From positions 2,046,001-2,110,000 of the forward strand of contig NZ_CP142016.1 in the NCBI RefSeq assembly GCF_035666175.1: a stretch of 64,000 nt of DNA, read 5' to 3'. The notes under the pieces are model-generated. The model did no database searches, was not told where the DNA came from, and saw only the letters and a program-made list of their open reading frames with translations. The translations under genes and the position numbers were made by a program. Numbering within the stretch: the first letter of the stretch is position 1; every line of letters starts with the position of its first letter. Of the stretch, positions 15,518 to 23,700 are shown piece by piece. The stretch is from Riemerella anatipestifer (GTDB taxonomy: Bacteria > Bacteroidota > Bacteroidia > Flavobacteriales > Weeksellaceae).

Positions 15518-15650
15518 CAAAATTCCTCTATTAAAGGTATTTTCTAAAACTGTTGATTTATGATACCCTAATTTTTAGGGTATGATACCCTGAATTTAAC
15601 AGTACCATAAAACGCCAGCTTTTCAGAGCCTTTTTCTTACTCCAATTTTG
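15518..15650. promoter_or_regulatory. divergent late promoter region with three ATACCCT half-sites
   Basis: Between the divergent late operons lies ATACCCTAA (15563-15571), three T, then TTAGGGTAT (15575-15583): a perfect inverted repeat. A third ATACCCT follows directly at 15585-15591. On either side is a near-consensus -7 box: GAATTTTG on the minus strand (15518-15525) and CAATTTTG on the plus strand (15643-15650), each one base off TAnnTTTG. A dimeric phage activator or repressor bound in the centre could control both operons. Confidence 0.6.
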
Positions 15651-15676
15651 CCCCGAAAACCAAAAGAAACAGGCAG

Positions 15677-16606
15677 ATGAAATTCATACTAAATGACGAA
15701 ACGAAAATCAACTCCAAAGGTTTTAGAGTGCTTAATAGTGGTATCAGCCTATCGAGGTTCTTGGATAACCCTGTGTGCCTAAATAACCACTCGAATAATA
15801 CCAAAGATGTTCTAGGAACTTGGGGAAATGTAAGCATAGACGGTAATTTTCTAACCGCCTCGCCTGAATTTGACACCGAAGACCCCGACGGAAAAGAGGT
15901 TGTGAGGAAAGTAAATGCAGGGAAAATCAAAGCCTGCTCCATAGGCATTTTTATTGAGCCTAACGGTATGGAATTGATTAACGACGAATTAGTCGTTACT
16001 AAATGTGAGCTTTTCGAGGCTTCCATTGTGGCAGTTCCTTCCAATGCTAATGCCATCGCCTTGTATAATGAGCATGGCGAAATCTTATCGGATGAAGAAA
16101 TTACAAGTCTTTGTTTAAGTGCAAAAAATCAACAATCAAAACTAAATACAATGAAACAAGTAATAGCCTATCTGCAATTAGATGCAAATGCAGATGAAAC
16201 GGCAATCATTGGTGCCGTGAAAGCAATTGAGGCAAAACTAACCGCCTCGAAAAACGAAAACGAAACGCTAAAAGCCGAAAACGAAACGCTAAAAACGGCT
16301 GAGCAAAATCGACTAAAAGCCCTTTTAACCGCAGAGGTAGAGCAAGCGGTAAAGGACGGCAGGCTGGACGAGGCAGGCAAAGCTCCGATTCTGGCACTGG
16401 CACACGACTCGGCGATGGCTTTACTTAAAGCGTTGCCCAAGAGAAAATCGGTATCAGAACAATTAAAAGGCGATGAGGAAAAACTCGCTGCATTTGACAA
16501 AATGAGTTGGGACGAGCTAGACAAAGGCAATCACTTGGCTACACTCAAAGCCCAATATCCCGACTATTTTGAGGAACGAAAAAGAAAACAGTTCCCTAAA
16601 AACTAA
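15677..16606 (+). CDS. prohead protease fused to scaffold domain
   Basis: 309 residues. Residues 1-130 have the HK97-type protease pattern: CLNNHSNN with His38, GxxSIDGNFLTASPEFD, KACSIGIF with Ser88, and ELFEASIVAVPSNANA. From about 158 to the end it is helical and charged with a coiled coil (KNENETLKAENETLK), like capsid scaffolds. Met159 (base 16151), preceded by an A-rich stretch, could be a second start making scaffold alone, as in Mu gpI/gpZ and lambda C/Nu3. The N-terminal VLNSG and LSRFL segments are also typical of the family. Confidence 0.8.
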   Translation: MKFILNDETKINSKGFRVLNSGISLSRFLDNPVCLNNHSNNTKDVLGTWGNVSIDGNFLTASPEFDTEDPDGKEVVRKVNAGKIKACSIGIFIEPNGMELINDELVVTKCELFEASIVAVPSNANAIALYNEHGEILSDEEITSLCLSAKNQQSKLNTMKQVIAYLQLDANADETAIIGAVKAIEAKLTASKNENETLKAENETLKTAEQNRLKALLTAEVEQAVKDGRLDEAGKAPILALAHDSAMALLKALPKRKSVSEQLKGDEEKLAAFDKMSWDELDKGNHLATLKAQYPDYFEERKRKQFPKN

Positions 16607-16633
16607 AAACAATAACCATTAAAACAAATAACC

Positions 16634-17575
16634 ATGGGACTAGAAAAAGAAATTTGGAAAAAGACCATCGAGGAAAAGCTATTGCAAGACAACTCATTCC
16701 TCAATCACATCTCCGATGTTTCGGAGGATAATATTGTAAACGGGAAAATAGTACATATACCACAAGCTGGGGAGCCTTCTAAAGTGGTAAAAAATAGAAC
16801 CATATTTCCTGCCGAAGTAAAGAGGCGAAATGATGGCGAAGTTCTCTACAAAATAGATGAGTACTCTACCGACCCTGTGTATATCTCCAACGCAGAAACA
16901 GTGGAATTAAGCTATGATAAAAGGAGGTCAGTCTTAGATAGAGATGTTGAAAACCTCTCAGAAGATGTTGCAGAAGGTATGTTGATGAATATGGTGGTAT
17001 CCCCTATTGGAGACAATAAAACCCTCCCACAAAAAAATATTTTAGAAACCACAGGTGCAGCGACCTCTGTATTATTAGAGGGAGCGACTGGTAATCGTAA
17101 AAAGTGGACAATTTTAGATTTGCAAAAAATGCAAAATCTAATGCGAACACAAAAGGCATGGCAAGAAGGACAAATGTTTGCCTTACTGCCAGCTAATGCC
17201 ATACTCGACATCTTCCCCGCAGATAGTCCTGTAACCGCTACTTATATGCAGATGGTTACAGAAGAGGAAAGAAGAAATGGTATCATATATAAAGTACAAG
17301 GGTTCAATATACTAATTCGCTCATCTGTATTCACAATGACTGAGAGTAAAGAATTTAAAGGGTTTGGCTCTGTGGTAAACAATAGCGATTCTGAAGCCGC
17401 TATTTTCTGGAACAAAAACATGGTAGAAAAAGCCTATGGAGATATAGAAACTTTCGACAGAGAGAGAGACCCTCAATATTACGGGGATATTTACTCGTTC
17501 CTTGTGAGAATGGGAGGAAGAGCCAAGAGAAAGGATTTTGAAGGCGTTGCGGTACTAAAACAAGCTAACGCTTAA
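16634..17575 (+). CDS. major capsid protein
   Basis: 313 residues directly after the protease/scaffold. The sequence resembles the P22-coat/Mu gpT-like capsids of Bacteroidota phages: NSFLNHISDVSEDNIVNGKIVHIPQAG near the start, ETVELSYDKRRSVLDRDVENLSEDVAEGML, a central ATSVLLEGATGNRKKWTI loop, ALLPANAILDIFP, and IFWNKNMVEKAYGDIETF near the end. HK97 fold is inferred from these proteins' known structures. It is probably the most abundant virion protein. Confidence 0.8.
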   Translation: MGLEKEIWKKTIEEKLLQDNSFLNHISDVSEDNIVNGKIVHIPQAGEPSKVVKNRTIFPAEVKRRNDGEVLYKIDEYSTDPVYISNAETVELSYDKRRSVLDRDVENLSEDVAEGMLMNMVVSPIGDNKTLPQKNILETTGAATSVLLEGATGNRKKWTILDLQKMQNLMRTQKAWQEGQMFALLPANAILDIFPADSPVTATYMQMVTEEERRNGIIYKVQGFNILIRSSVFTMTESKEFKGFGSVVNNSDSEAAIFWNKNMVEKAYGDIETFDRERDPQYYGDIYSFLVRMGGRAKRKDFEGVAVLKQANA

Positions 17576-17632
17576 TAATAACCAATTGCAGGGATTATTC
17601 CCTTAGTCCCTGCATTTAAAAACTAATAACCT

Positions 17633-18082
17633 ATGAGAACTATTAAGTATATCGTTTTGCATTGTACGGCAACTTCTCAAACAACCACCATTGAAAGTAT
17701 TAAAGGCTTTTGGAGAGAAAAACTTGGGTGGAAAAATGTAGGCTATCACTACATTATTAAACCCGACGGGGAAATCGTCCAGCTTGCGGATTTAAATACC
17801 ATTACTAATGGGGTAAAAGGGCATAACCGATATAGTGTTCATATTGCATATATCGGTGGCGTGGAAAAAGGAAAGGCGGTTGATAACCGAACCTTGCAAC
17901 AGAAAGCCTCGCAAGTAAAACTTTTAAGAGAGCTACAAGCGAAATTTCCAACCGCAGAAATTCTCGGACATCGGGATTTATCGCCTGACTTGAATGGTGA
18001 CGGGATTATCTCCCCTCACGAGTGGACGAAAGAATGCCCCAGTTTTGACACAAGAAAGTGGCTTAAAGAAATCAATTTTTAA
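17633..18082 (+). CDS. endolysin, N-acetylmuramoyl-L-alanine amidase (Amidase_2)
   Basis: 149 residues of the T7-lysozyme/PGRP family. Zinc ligands are visible: H10 (VLHCTAT), H113 (GHRDL) and C135 (KECPSFD). YHYIIKPDGEIVQ and the SPDLNGDG loop also fit. It cleaves the bond between MurNAc and L-Ala to lyse the host. There is no signal peptide, so it needs a holin; the next two genes encode membrane proteins. Confidence 0.9.
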   Translation: MRTIKYIVLHCTATSQTTTIESIKGFWREKLGWKNVGYHYIIKPDGEIVQLADLNTITNGVKGHNRYSVHIAYIGGVEKGKAVDNRTLQQKASQVKLLRELQAKFPTAEILGHRDLSPDLNGDGIISPHEWTKECPSFDTRKWLKEINF

Positions 18083-18084
18083 TT

Positions 18085-18414
18085 ATGAAAACGCACCTAC
18101 CACAACCTTTTGAACAAGAAGACATAAGGAAAGACCCTAAAGCGGTTGTGATAGGACTTTTAATAGGCTTGCTTCTAATGTTCGGTAGTGTGATAGGTGT
18201 ATTATTCAATCGGCGAGAAGAGGTAGATGAAAATTGTAAAGACAGGATATTCAAACTATACGACACTATTCTAGTTGAAAGAAATAAACGAATATACTTC
18301 TATGAACGGATGATTTTCTACCAAAAAGAAAACAAACGACTGCAAAAACAGGACAGCCTAATAAAAAGCAATACAGAACCGCTAATCAACAAAATTTACA
18401 AATATGAAAAGTAA
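18085..18414 (+). CDS. small membrane protein of the lysis cassette (holin or spanin candidate)
   Basis: 109 residues with one transmembrane helix (about residues 20-42, AVVIGLLIGLLLMFGSVIGVLF) and a C-terminal charged coiled coil. It lies two bases after the endolysin and overlaps the next gene by 11 bases. The one-helix plus coiled-coil plan resembles an inner-membrane spanin; a holin is the alternative. Confidence 0.55.
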   Translation: MKTHLPQPFEQEDIRKDPKAVVIGLLIGLLLMFGSVIGVLFNRREEVDENCKDRIFKLYDTILVERNKRIYFYERMIFYQKENKRLQKQDSLIKSNTEPLINKIYKYEK

Positions 18415-19093
18415 AATTTTTATCATCATTTTATCTCTACTCCTTGGTTTTAGTGTGTTTTTACACATTCAAAGAGAACGGGCAATTGGCAAACAAGAGC
18501 AACAAATTTCGGAGCTTATAGAGCATTCGTATAAAAATGAAATTATAAATCATTATTACCGAGATAGCATTAAGCACACGGTATTCAAAGAGAAAGTCGT
18601 GGAGACCACGAATGAGAAGCAACTCGCTATCGGCAAAACCTACGCAGATAGCCTAGAGCAAGCACTTAAAATGTCCATCAAAAAGATAGACCAAGTAAGT
18701 AAGATAAATGCCGAGCTAATAGCTCGCTTGCAACTGCGTGAGTTTACTCAGCCTAATGGCGATAAGGTATTAACCCATAAAGATAAATACCTCAATCTAA
18801 ACTATTATCCACAAACGGATAGTATAGATTTCAGATACAATATTAGGCTGAATGAAGCCCGCTACAAAGACCGAAAATGGCTATTCGGGAAAACCAACTA
18901 CTACATAGATGTTTTTTCTGATGACCCGAGGGTACATATTAACGGACTGAAAAGCTACCGCATTAGGGGACAGCCCTTACCTCGCTGGGGGCTAGGCGTA
19001 CACGCTGGCTACGGAATATCCATAAACAATGGGATATTCAAGACTACGCCCGTCATAGGGCTAGGTATCAATTATAATTTAATCAACTTTTAA
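18404..19093 (+). CDS. membrane-anchored phage protein with N-terminal TM and coiled coil
   Basis: 229 residues: an N-terminal hydrophobic anchor (residues 4-20), coiled coil to about 105, then a beta-rich C-terminal part ending in GLGVHAGYGISINNG...GLGINYNLINF, which resembles a small barrel-type ending. Such proteins (DUF6808-like in my memory) often sit in the lysis region of Bacteroidota phages. A role in envelope disruption is inferred from position. Confidence 0.55.
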   Translation: MKSKIFIIILSLLLGFSVFLHIQRERAIGKQEQQISELIEHSYKNEIINHYYRDSIKHTVFKEKVVETTNEKQLAIGKTYADSLEQALKMSIKKIDQVSKINAELIARLQLREFTQPNGDKVLTHKDKYLNLNYYPQTDSIDFRYNIRLNEARYKDRKWLFGKTNYYIDVFSDDPRVHINGLKSYRIRGQPLPRWGLGVHAGYGISINNGIFKTTPVIGLGINYNLINF

Positions 19094-19106
19094 AAAAATA
19101 AACATC

Positions 19107-19556
19107 GTGAGCAAATTAAAATCAATAACAATCGCATCAAGTATTGCCGAATTTGCAAAAGCAGAGGCAGAAAAGATTTTTAAAAATTATCCCGAGTTAG
19201 AAGAAGTTTATATTACCTCAGATTTGCAAGGTTTCAAAGAACTTGAAAAGGCGGAAAACCAAGCGACTTACCTAACGGATAAAAAGGTGCATTACTTCCA
19301 GCGAAAAGACCTTAGTCAGCCGTCTGAAATTGTAAAAATTGATGTTGAACCGACGGATATTCCAAAAATTTTAGATGAGGAAAATTCGGACGACAACGCA
19401 CCGCAAGACACGGATTTAGATAATACCAAAGACACGGCAACTAAAACCGAAGAACAGGAAAGAGCCGAGCTAATGGCAAAATATGAAGCCAAGCACGGAA
19501 AGAAAGCCCCGCATAATATTGGACTTGAAAAGTTAAGAGCTTCAGTAGAAGACTAA
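19107..19556 (+). CDS. phage structural-region protein with HeH/LEM-like C-terminus
   Basis: 149 residues, GTG start at 19107. Residues 1-75 are mixed alpha/beta, the middle is an acidic low-complexity linker (EENSDDNAPQDTDLDNTKDT), and the C-terminal 35 residues (RAELMAKYEAKHGKKAPHN...LEKLRASV) match the short HeH/LEM-type helix-extended-helix motif found in many phage head-tail proteins. Placed between lysis and tail tube genes. Confidence 0.55.
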   Translation: MSKLKSITIASSIAEFAKAEAEKIFKNYPELEEVYITSDLQGFKELEKAENQATYLTDKKVHYFQRKDLSQPSEIVKIDVEPTDIPKILDEENSDDNAPQDTDLDNTKDTATKTEEQERAELMAKYEAKHGKKAPHNIGLEKLRASVED

Positions 19557-19593
19557 TTTAAAAACTATTTAAAAATCATTTAAAACTAATAAC

Positions 19594-20068
19594 ATGGCAG
19601 AAAAAGCATTATATGGTCTTAAGACTATCAAAATTGGAGATGTAGTAAACGAAAACTACAATGCCACAGGACAATGCTCTCACGGCGTTTAAAACTTATA
19701 GAGATAGCTTTGAGATGACGGAAGAAGAAGGCTCTTTGTCTGAAGAATTTTGCGACCAAAGCGATGAACCTATAGTTATATTTCAGGAAAAAGGAAAGCG
19801 AGATATAAAAGTAAGTACCTACAATTATACGGCTGAATTTATCAAATCTGTAAAGGGCGGTACAGTATTATCAGGCGAATGGAAAGAGGGCGACAATACC
19901 GCAATTTTCAAAGCATTACAAATCGAAGCAGACACGGGACATCTCATCAAATGCCCTAAGACACAGGTTTTTGCACGACTAAACTTAAAACTAAAGAAAA
20001 AAGAAGTCGCATTACTTGAAATTACCTTTAAACCATTAGCAAAAATTTCAATCAAACAACCTGCATAA
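19594..20068 (+). pseudogene. major tail tube protein, frameshifted near its N-terminus
   Basis: From ATG 19594 the frame encodes MAEKALYGLKTIKIGDVVNE and stops at 19692. The +1 frame carries the rest (DNALTAFKTYRDSFEMTEEEG ... FKPLAKISIKQPA) and ends at 20068, so one extra base between about 19661 and 19690 splits a gene of about 158 residues. The KALYGLK-IGDV opening and position right before the G/GT chaperones and tape measure mark it as the tail tube (major tail) protein. The ATG at 19661 could give a protein lacking the first 25 residues, which is unlikely to polymerise. Either a real lesion or a sequencing error. Confidence 0.7.
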
Positions 20069-20544
20069 TGGAGCAATTCACAGAAATTAAAGCAGCTAAA
20101 CTATTATTGAAAAGGGGCGTGGAGTTAATGCTCCCTGCTCCTTTTTTTCTCAGGCTGTTTGGCAAAAAGCAAATCAAACTAACGCTAAAAACGCCCACTT
20201 TGCAAAGTCAGTTGGCTATATCAGAAGCGTTTTTGCAAACAGGTATTTTCCTCAAAGAAGACGAAATTTCTATGCAAAAAGCGTTGGAAATTCTATCCAA
20301 TCACGGCGTACGCATCACGGAAATCGTGGCAATGGCTATCCGAAACGAAACCAAAATAAACTGGAAAGTTCGCTGGCTGGCTAAGCGATTAAGAAAAAAC
20401 ATAAACACAGAGGAAATGTCCTATTTATTTAGTCTTTTGGTGGCATTTAGCGGTGTGCAGGATTTTACAAATACTATCAGGTTGATACAGGAGACGAGGA
20501 TAACGAAACCCATGAACCTGAGTCCGACGGAGAAAACGAGTTAA
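20068..20544 (+). CDS. tail assembly chaperone (G product)
   Basis: 158 residues, helical, overlapping the tail tube stop in TAATG. It stands immediately before the tape measure gene, where dsDNA tailed phages encode chaperones that coat the tape measure. Its 3' end overlaps a second reading frame in the -1 register for 94 bases (20451-20544), so this is the unshifted product of a G/GT pair. Confidence 0.75.
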   Translation: MEQFTEIKAAKLLLKRGVELMLPAPFFLRLFGKKQIKLTLKTPTLQSQLAISEAFLQTGIFLKEDEISMQKALEILSNHGVRITEIVAMAIRNETKINWKVRWLAKRLRKNINTEEMSYLFSLLVAFSGVQDFTNTIRLIQETRITKPMNLSPTEKTS

Positions 20545-20762
20545 AAAGCGATAGCTTTCATAGCGTTTTTGGGTTTGTAGGCTATTGTTGCCACAAACTA
20601 CACATGAGTAAAAAGGAAGTCCTGCAAAGCACTTTTGCCGAATTAAATATGATGCTGACTGATGCTCCAAAGGTTCAATATAAGAAAAAAGAACCTAAAA
20701 GGCTAAAAAACATTAACGAGTTAGCCGAGTGGCTGGGAGCGGAAGAAATAGAAACAGAATAA
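20451..20762 (+). CDS. -1 frameshift extension of the tail chaperone (T part of GT)
   Basis: This frame has no suitable start in its upstream part. It is open from just after a TAG at 20448 to the TAA at 20760-20762, and lies -1 to the G frame. The product would be G fused to an acidic linker (DTGDEDNETHEPESDGENE) and a helical domain (FHSVFGFVGYCCHKLHMSKKEVLQSTF...NMMLTDAP), which looks like the usual T domain. No perfect X-XXY-YYZ heptamer is in the overlap; T-TTT-AC at 20463-20468 allows P-site slippage. Alternative: separate start at ATG 20604, giving 52 residues. Confidence 0.7.
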   Translation, partial: RCAGFYKYYQVDTGDEDNETHEPESDGENELKSDSFHSVFGFVGYCCHKLHMSKKEVLQSTFAELNMMLTDAPKVQYKKKEPKRLKNINELAEWLGAEEIETE

Positions 20763-20764
20763 CG

Positions 20765-23700
20765 ATGAGTGATTTAGAGCCTATAAAATTAGATTTTACC
20801 GTGAATAATAGCGTCGTCTTTGAAGAATTTGCAAAGATGGTTAAGGCTGCACAGGAGCAAACTAAAAGTGTGGATAATGCTCAGTCAAAATTTAAAGAGT
20901 ATATCAACACGCAATTGTCGGCATCGGGAGCTTTGTCTCAATCTGCCCAATTGACCGATGCTCAAACCAAAGCCCTCCAACGCCACGCTGAAACGATAGA
21001 TTATTTGAAAGGTCAAATCGCTAATACTTTTGACCCTACGCAGTTAGGTGTGTATAATTATCAACTAAGCCAAGCCCAACAGGCTATTAATTCTATATTA
21101 GAATCGGCAAATAATAAAGCGGCGTTGATAGACACTGCCGAAATGGAAAAAGCGAACCAAAAACTCCAAGAGGCTGAGCGATTATTAGACCAAATTTCGG
21201 ATAAAACATTCACACCCCCGTTTGCTTCTCCCGAAGAGTTGGAAGTGCTTAGCACGGAAATCAACAACGCTAACGACGAGTTGGAACAATTGGGCATTGT
21301 GATAGATTTTATCTCGGCGAAAATGGGAACCATGGACAGTGGTTCTCAGGCGTTCAAAGATTTAGAGAAAGACATTGCAACAGCAAACCAAATGCTTGGA
21401 AGACTGCCTCAATCGTACGACACGGCAGGCAATAGCATTGACCAAATGACCGATGTTCTCAAAGAGTTTCAAAATCAACTCAACGCTGAAACTGACCCCG
21501 AAAAAATAAAGATTCTCAATCAAAATATAGAGAATTTAGAAAACAGTATCAAAAAGCTGAAAAATGCAGGAAAAGAGGGTTTTGATGACTTTGGGAATAA
21601 GCTGGAAGAAAACAGAGAAAAGGCGGTCAGTCTCCAAACGGAACTGGAGAATTTAGTGCAATCTATGGCACGCCTCCGTATGGCAGGAAAGCAAAAATCC
21701 GACGAATATGAGGCATTGAAAAGTAGAGCCATAGAAGCAAGAGCAGCTATTGCCTCTACAAACCAAGAAATCAACGCCTCGGCATCTTCAACAAGTGGTT
21801 TAGACACTTTGATAAGAGCAACCTCTGCTGTAGCTTCGGGGTATTCTTTAGCTCAAAGTACAGCCGCCTTATTTGGTGCAGAAAACGAAGAAGTAGAGCA
21901 AAGTATTATGAAAATTACCGCTGCAATGTCTGCTCTTCAGTCATTACAGCAGATACAAGCAGAACTAAAAAAGTCTGATAGTCTTGCTACTATAGCACAG
22001 ACGAAAGCTCAAGGTTTATACACGGCGGTAGTCGGGAGCAGTACAGGTGCTTTGAAAATTTTTCGTATTGCTTTAGCGAGTACAGGGATAGGTTTAATAA
22101 TCATTCTCCTAGCTTCGCTGGTTGCAAATTGGGATAAAGTCACAGCAAGTATTAAAAAATCGTTTCCTGCCCTTAATAGCTTCGGGGATAAACTGGATAA
22201 TATGAAAGCCTATGTTATGGGCTTTCTCAATGCCTTTTTGTCTCTGTCAAAAACGGTGCTAGATACTCTTTTAAAAATTAAAAATGTCGGTTTTAAAGGA
22301 GCTTTAAACAATCTTAAAAATGCAAAATCGGAAGCAGAAAAAGCATTTGAGAATGGCAAACAGAATAGCTTAAACGCATCGGCACAAGACAAGAAAAATG
22401 CTCAGCTTGAAAAAAGTTTAGAAATATACGATAAGGAAACCGAAAGACTAGAACACTTAACAGGTAAAAAACAGTATGATAGAAGAGAAAAATCTATCAA
22501 AGCTCAACTAAGACTTGTTGATAAAGGTTCTAAGGAAGAGGCAGAACTTATCCATAAAAAAAATCTGTTGCTGGCAGATAAGGAAAAAGAACGAAACGAC
22601 GAGGCTAAAAAACAAGCGGACAAAAGACAGAAAGAGGCAGAAAAAGCAGCTAAAAAAGCCGAGCAATTGGCAAGACAAGAAGCCGAAGCGAGAAAATCGG
22701 CGTTAAATAGTATTGCCCAAGCTGAACGGGAATATCAAAAGTCCCGTATGATAGCTACGGATAAAGAAATCGCCGATATACAAGATAAATACGCCAAACT
22801 TCGAGCCGAAGCCCAAAAAGCAAAACTTGGGGCAATGGATATGATGCGTATTGATAACCTAGAAAAAGCAGAAACCAAAAGCGTAACCGAGAAACATGCC
22901 AATGAGCAATTTTTCAAAGAACTAGAAGAGCAAAAAGAATTGTTCGCAGCTTATGAGGTATTTAAAACCAAAGTAGGCAAAGAAGAGGCAGACAAACGCT
23001 ATCAAAATGAATTGTTGGCGTTCGAGAATTACGGTGCTTTGCTAGATGCGGAAATGGAAAAAATAAAAGCATTAGGCGATGCTTTGACGCCTGAACAATT
23101 CCAAAAGTTAGAAAAGCTACAAAGTGAAAAGAAATCGTACGACAAAGACAAAAACAAAGAAGCGGAGCAAAAGTACGCAGAGGCTTACAATTCCCTATTG
23201 TCGTTTGATGACAAACGCCGAGCGATAGATAAGAAATATCAACAAGATAAGGTTCTATTGACCCAAATTACAGATGAGAAAGTAAGACAGGCTAAGTTAG
23301 CAGAGCTGGAGTTTCAGAAAAAGGCTGCATTAGATGCTGTGAATACAGAGGCGTACGATAGAGAAACTATCATGCAACGCCTCTCTGAAAATCTGATGGG
23401 CATTACTAGAAGAGAGCTAAACAGTAGAATAGCCTCGCTAGAGGAATATTTGGAGAAAGCAGGAGACCATTTAGACGAAACCCAAAAAGAGTTTGTGCAA
23501 AACGAACTTAAAAAAGCTAAAGCGGTAAGAGCGACCACCGATGTCGGCGTAGAGGAAAAAGTACTGTTGCAAGAAAAAGAAGCGATACTCAAACGCATTA
23601 CTGATTTACAATCTAAAGGCATTACCAATGTATCCGATGAGCTGAAACAACTCGAAGAGGTCAATATGAAATTAAAGGATATTCTCGCTAAGAAATTTGC

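Noticed and set aside
20729..20764. GTG start for the tape measure protein
   Set aside because: It lies inside the T frame of the chaperone and encodes an atypical peptide; ATG 20765 directly after the T stop is better.
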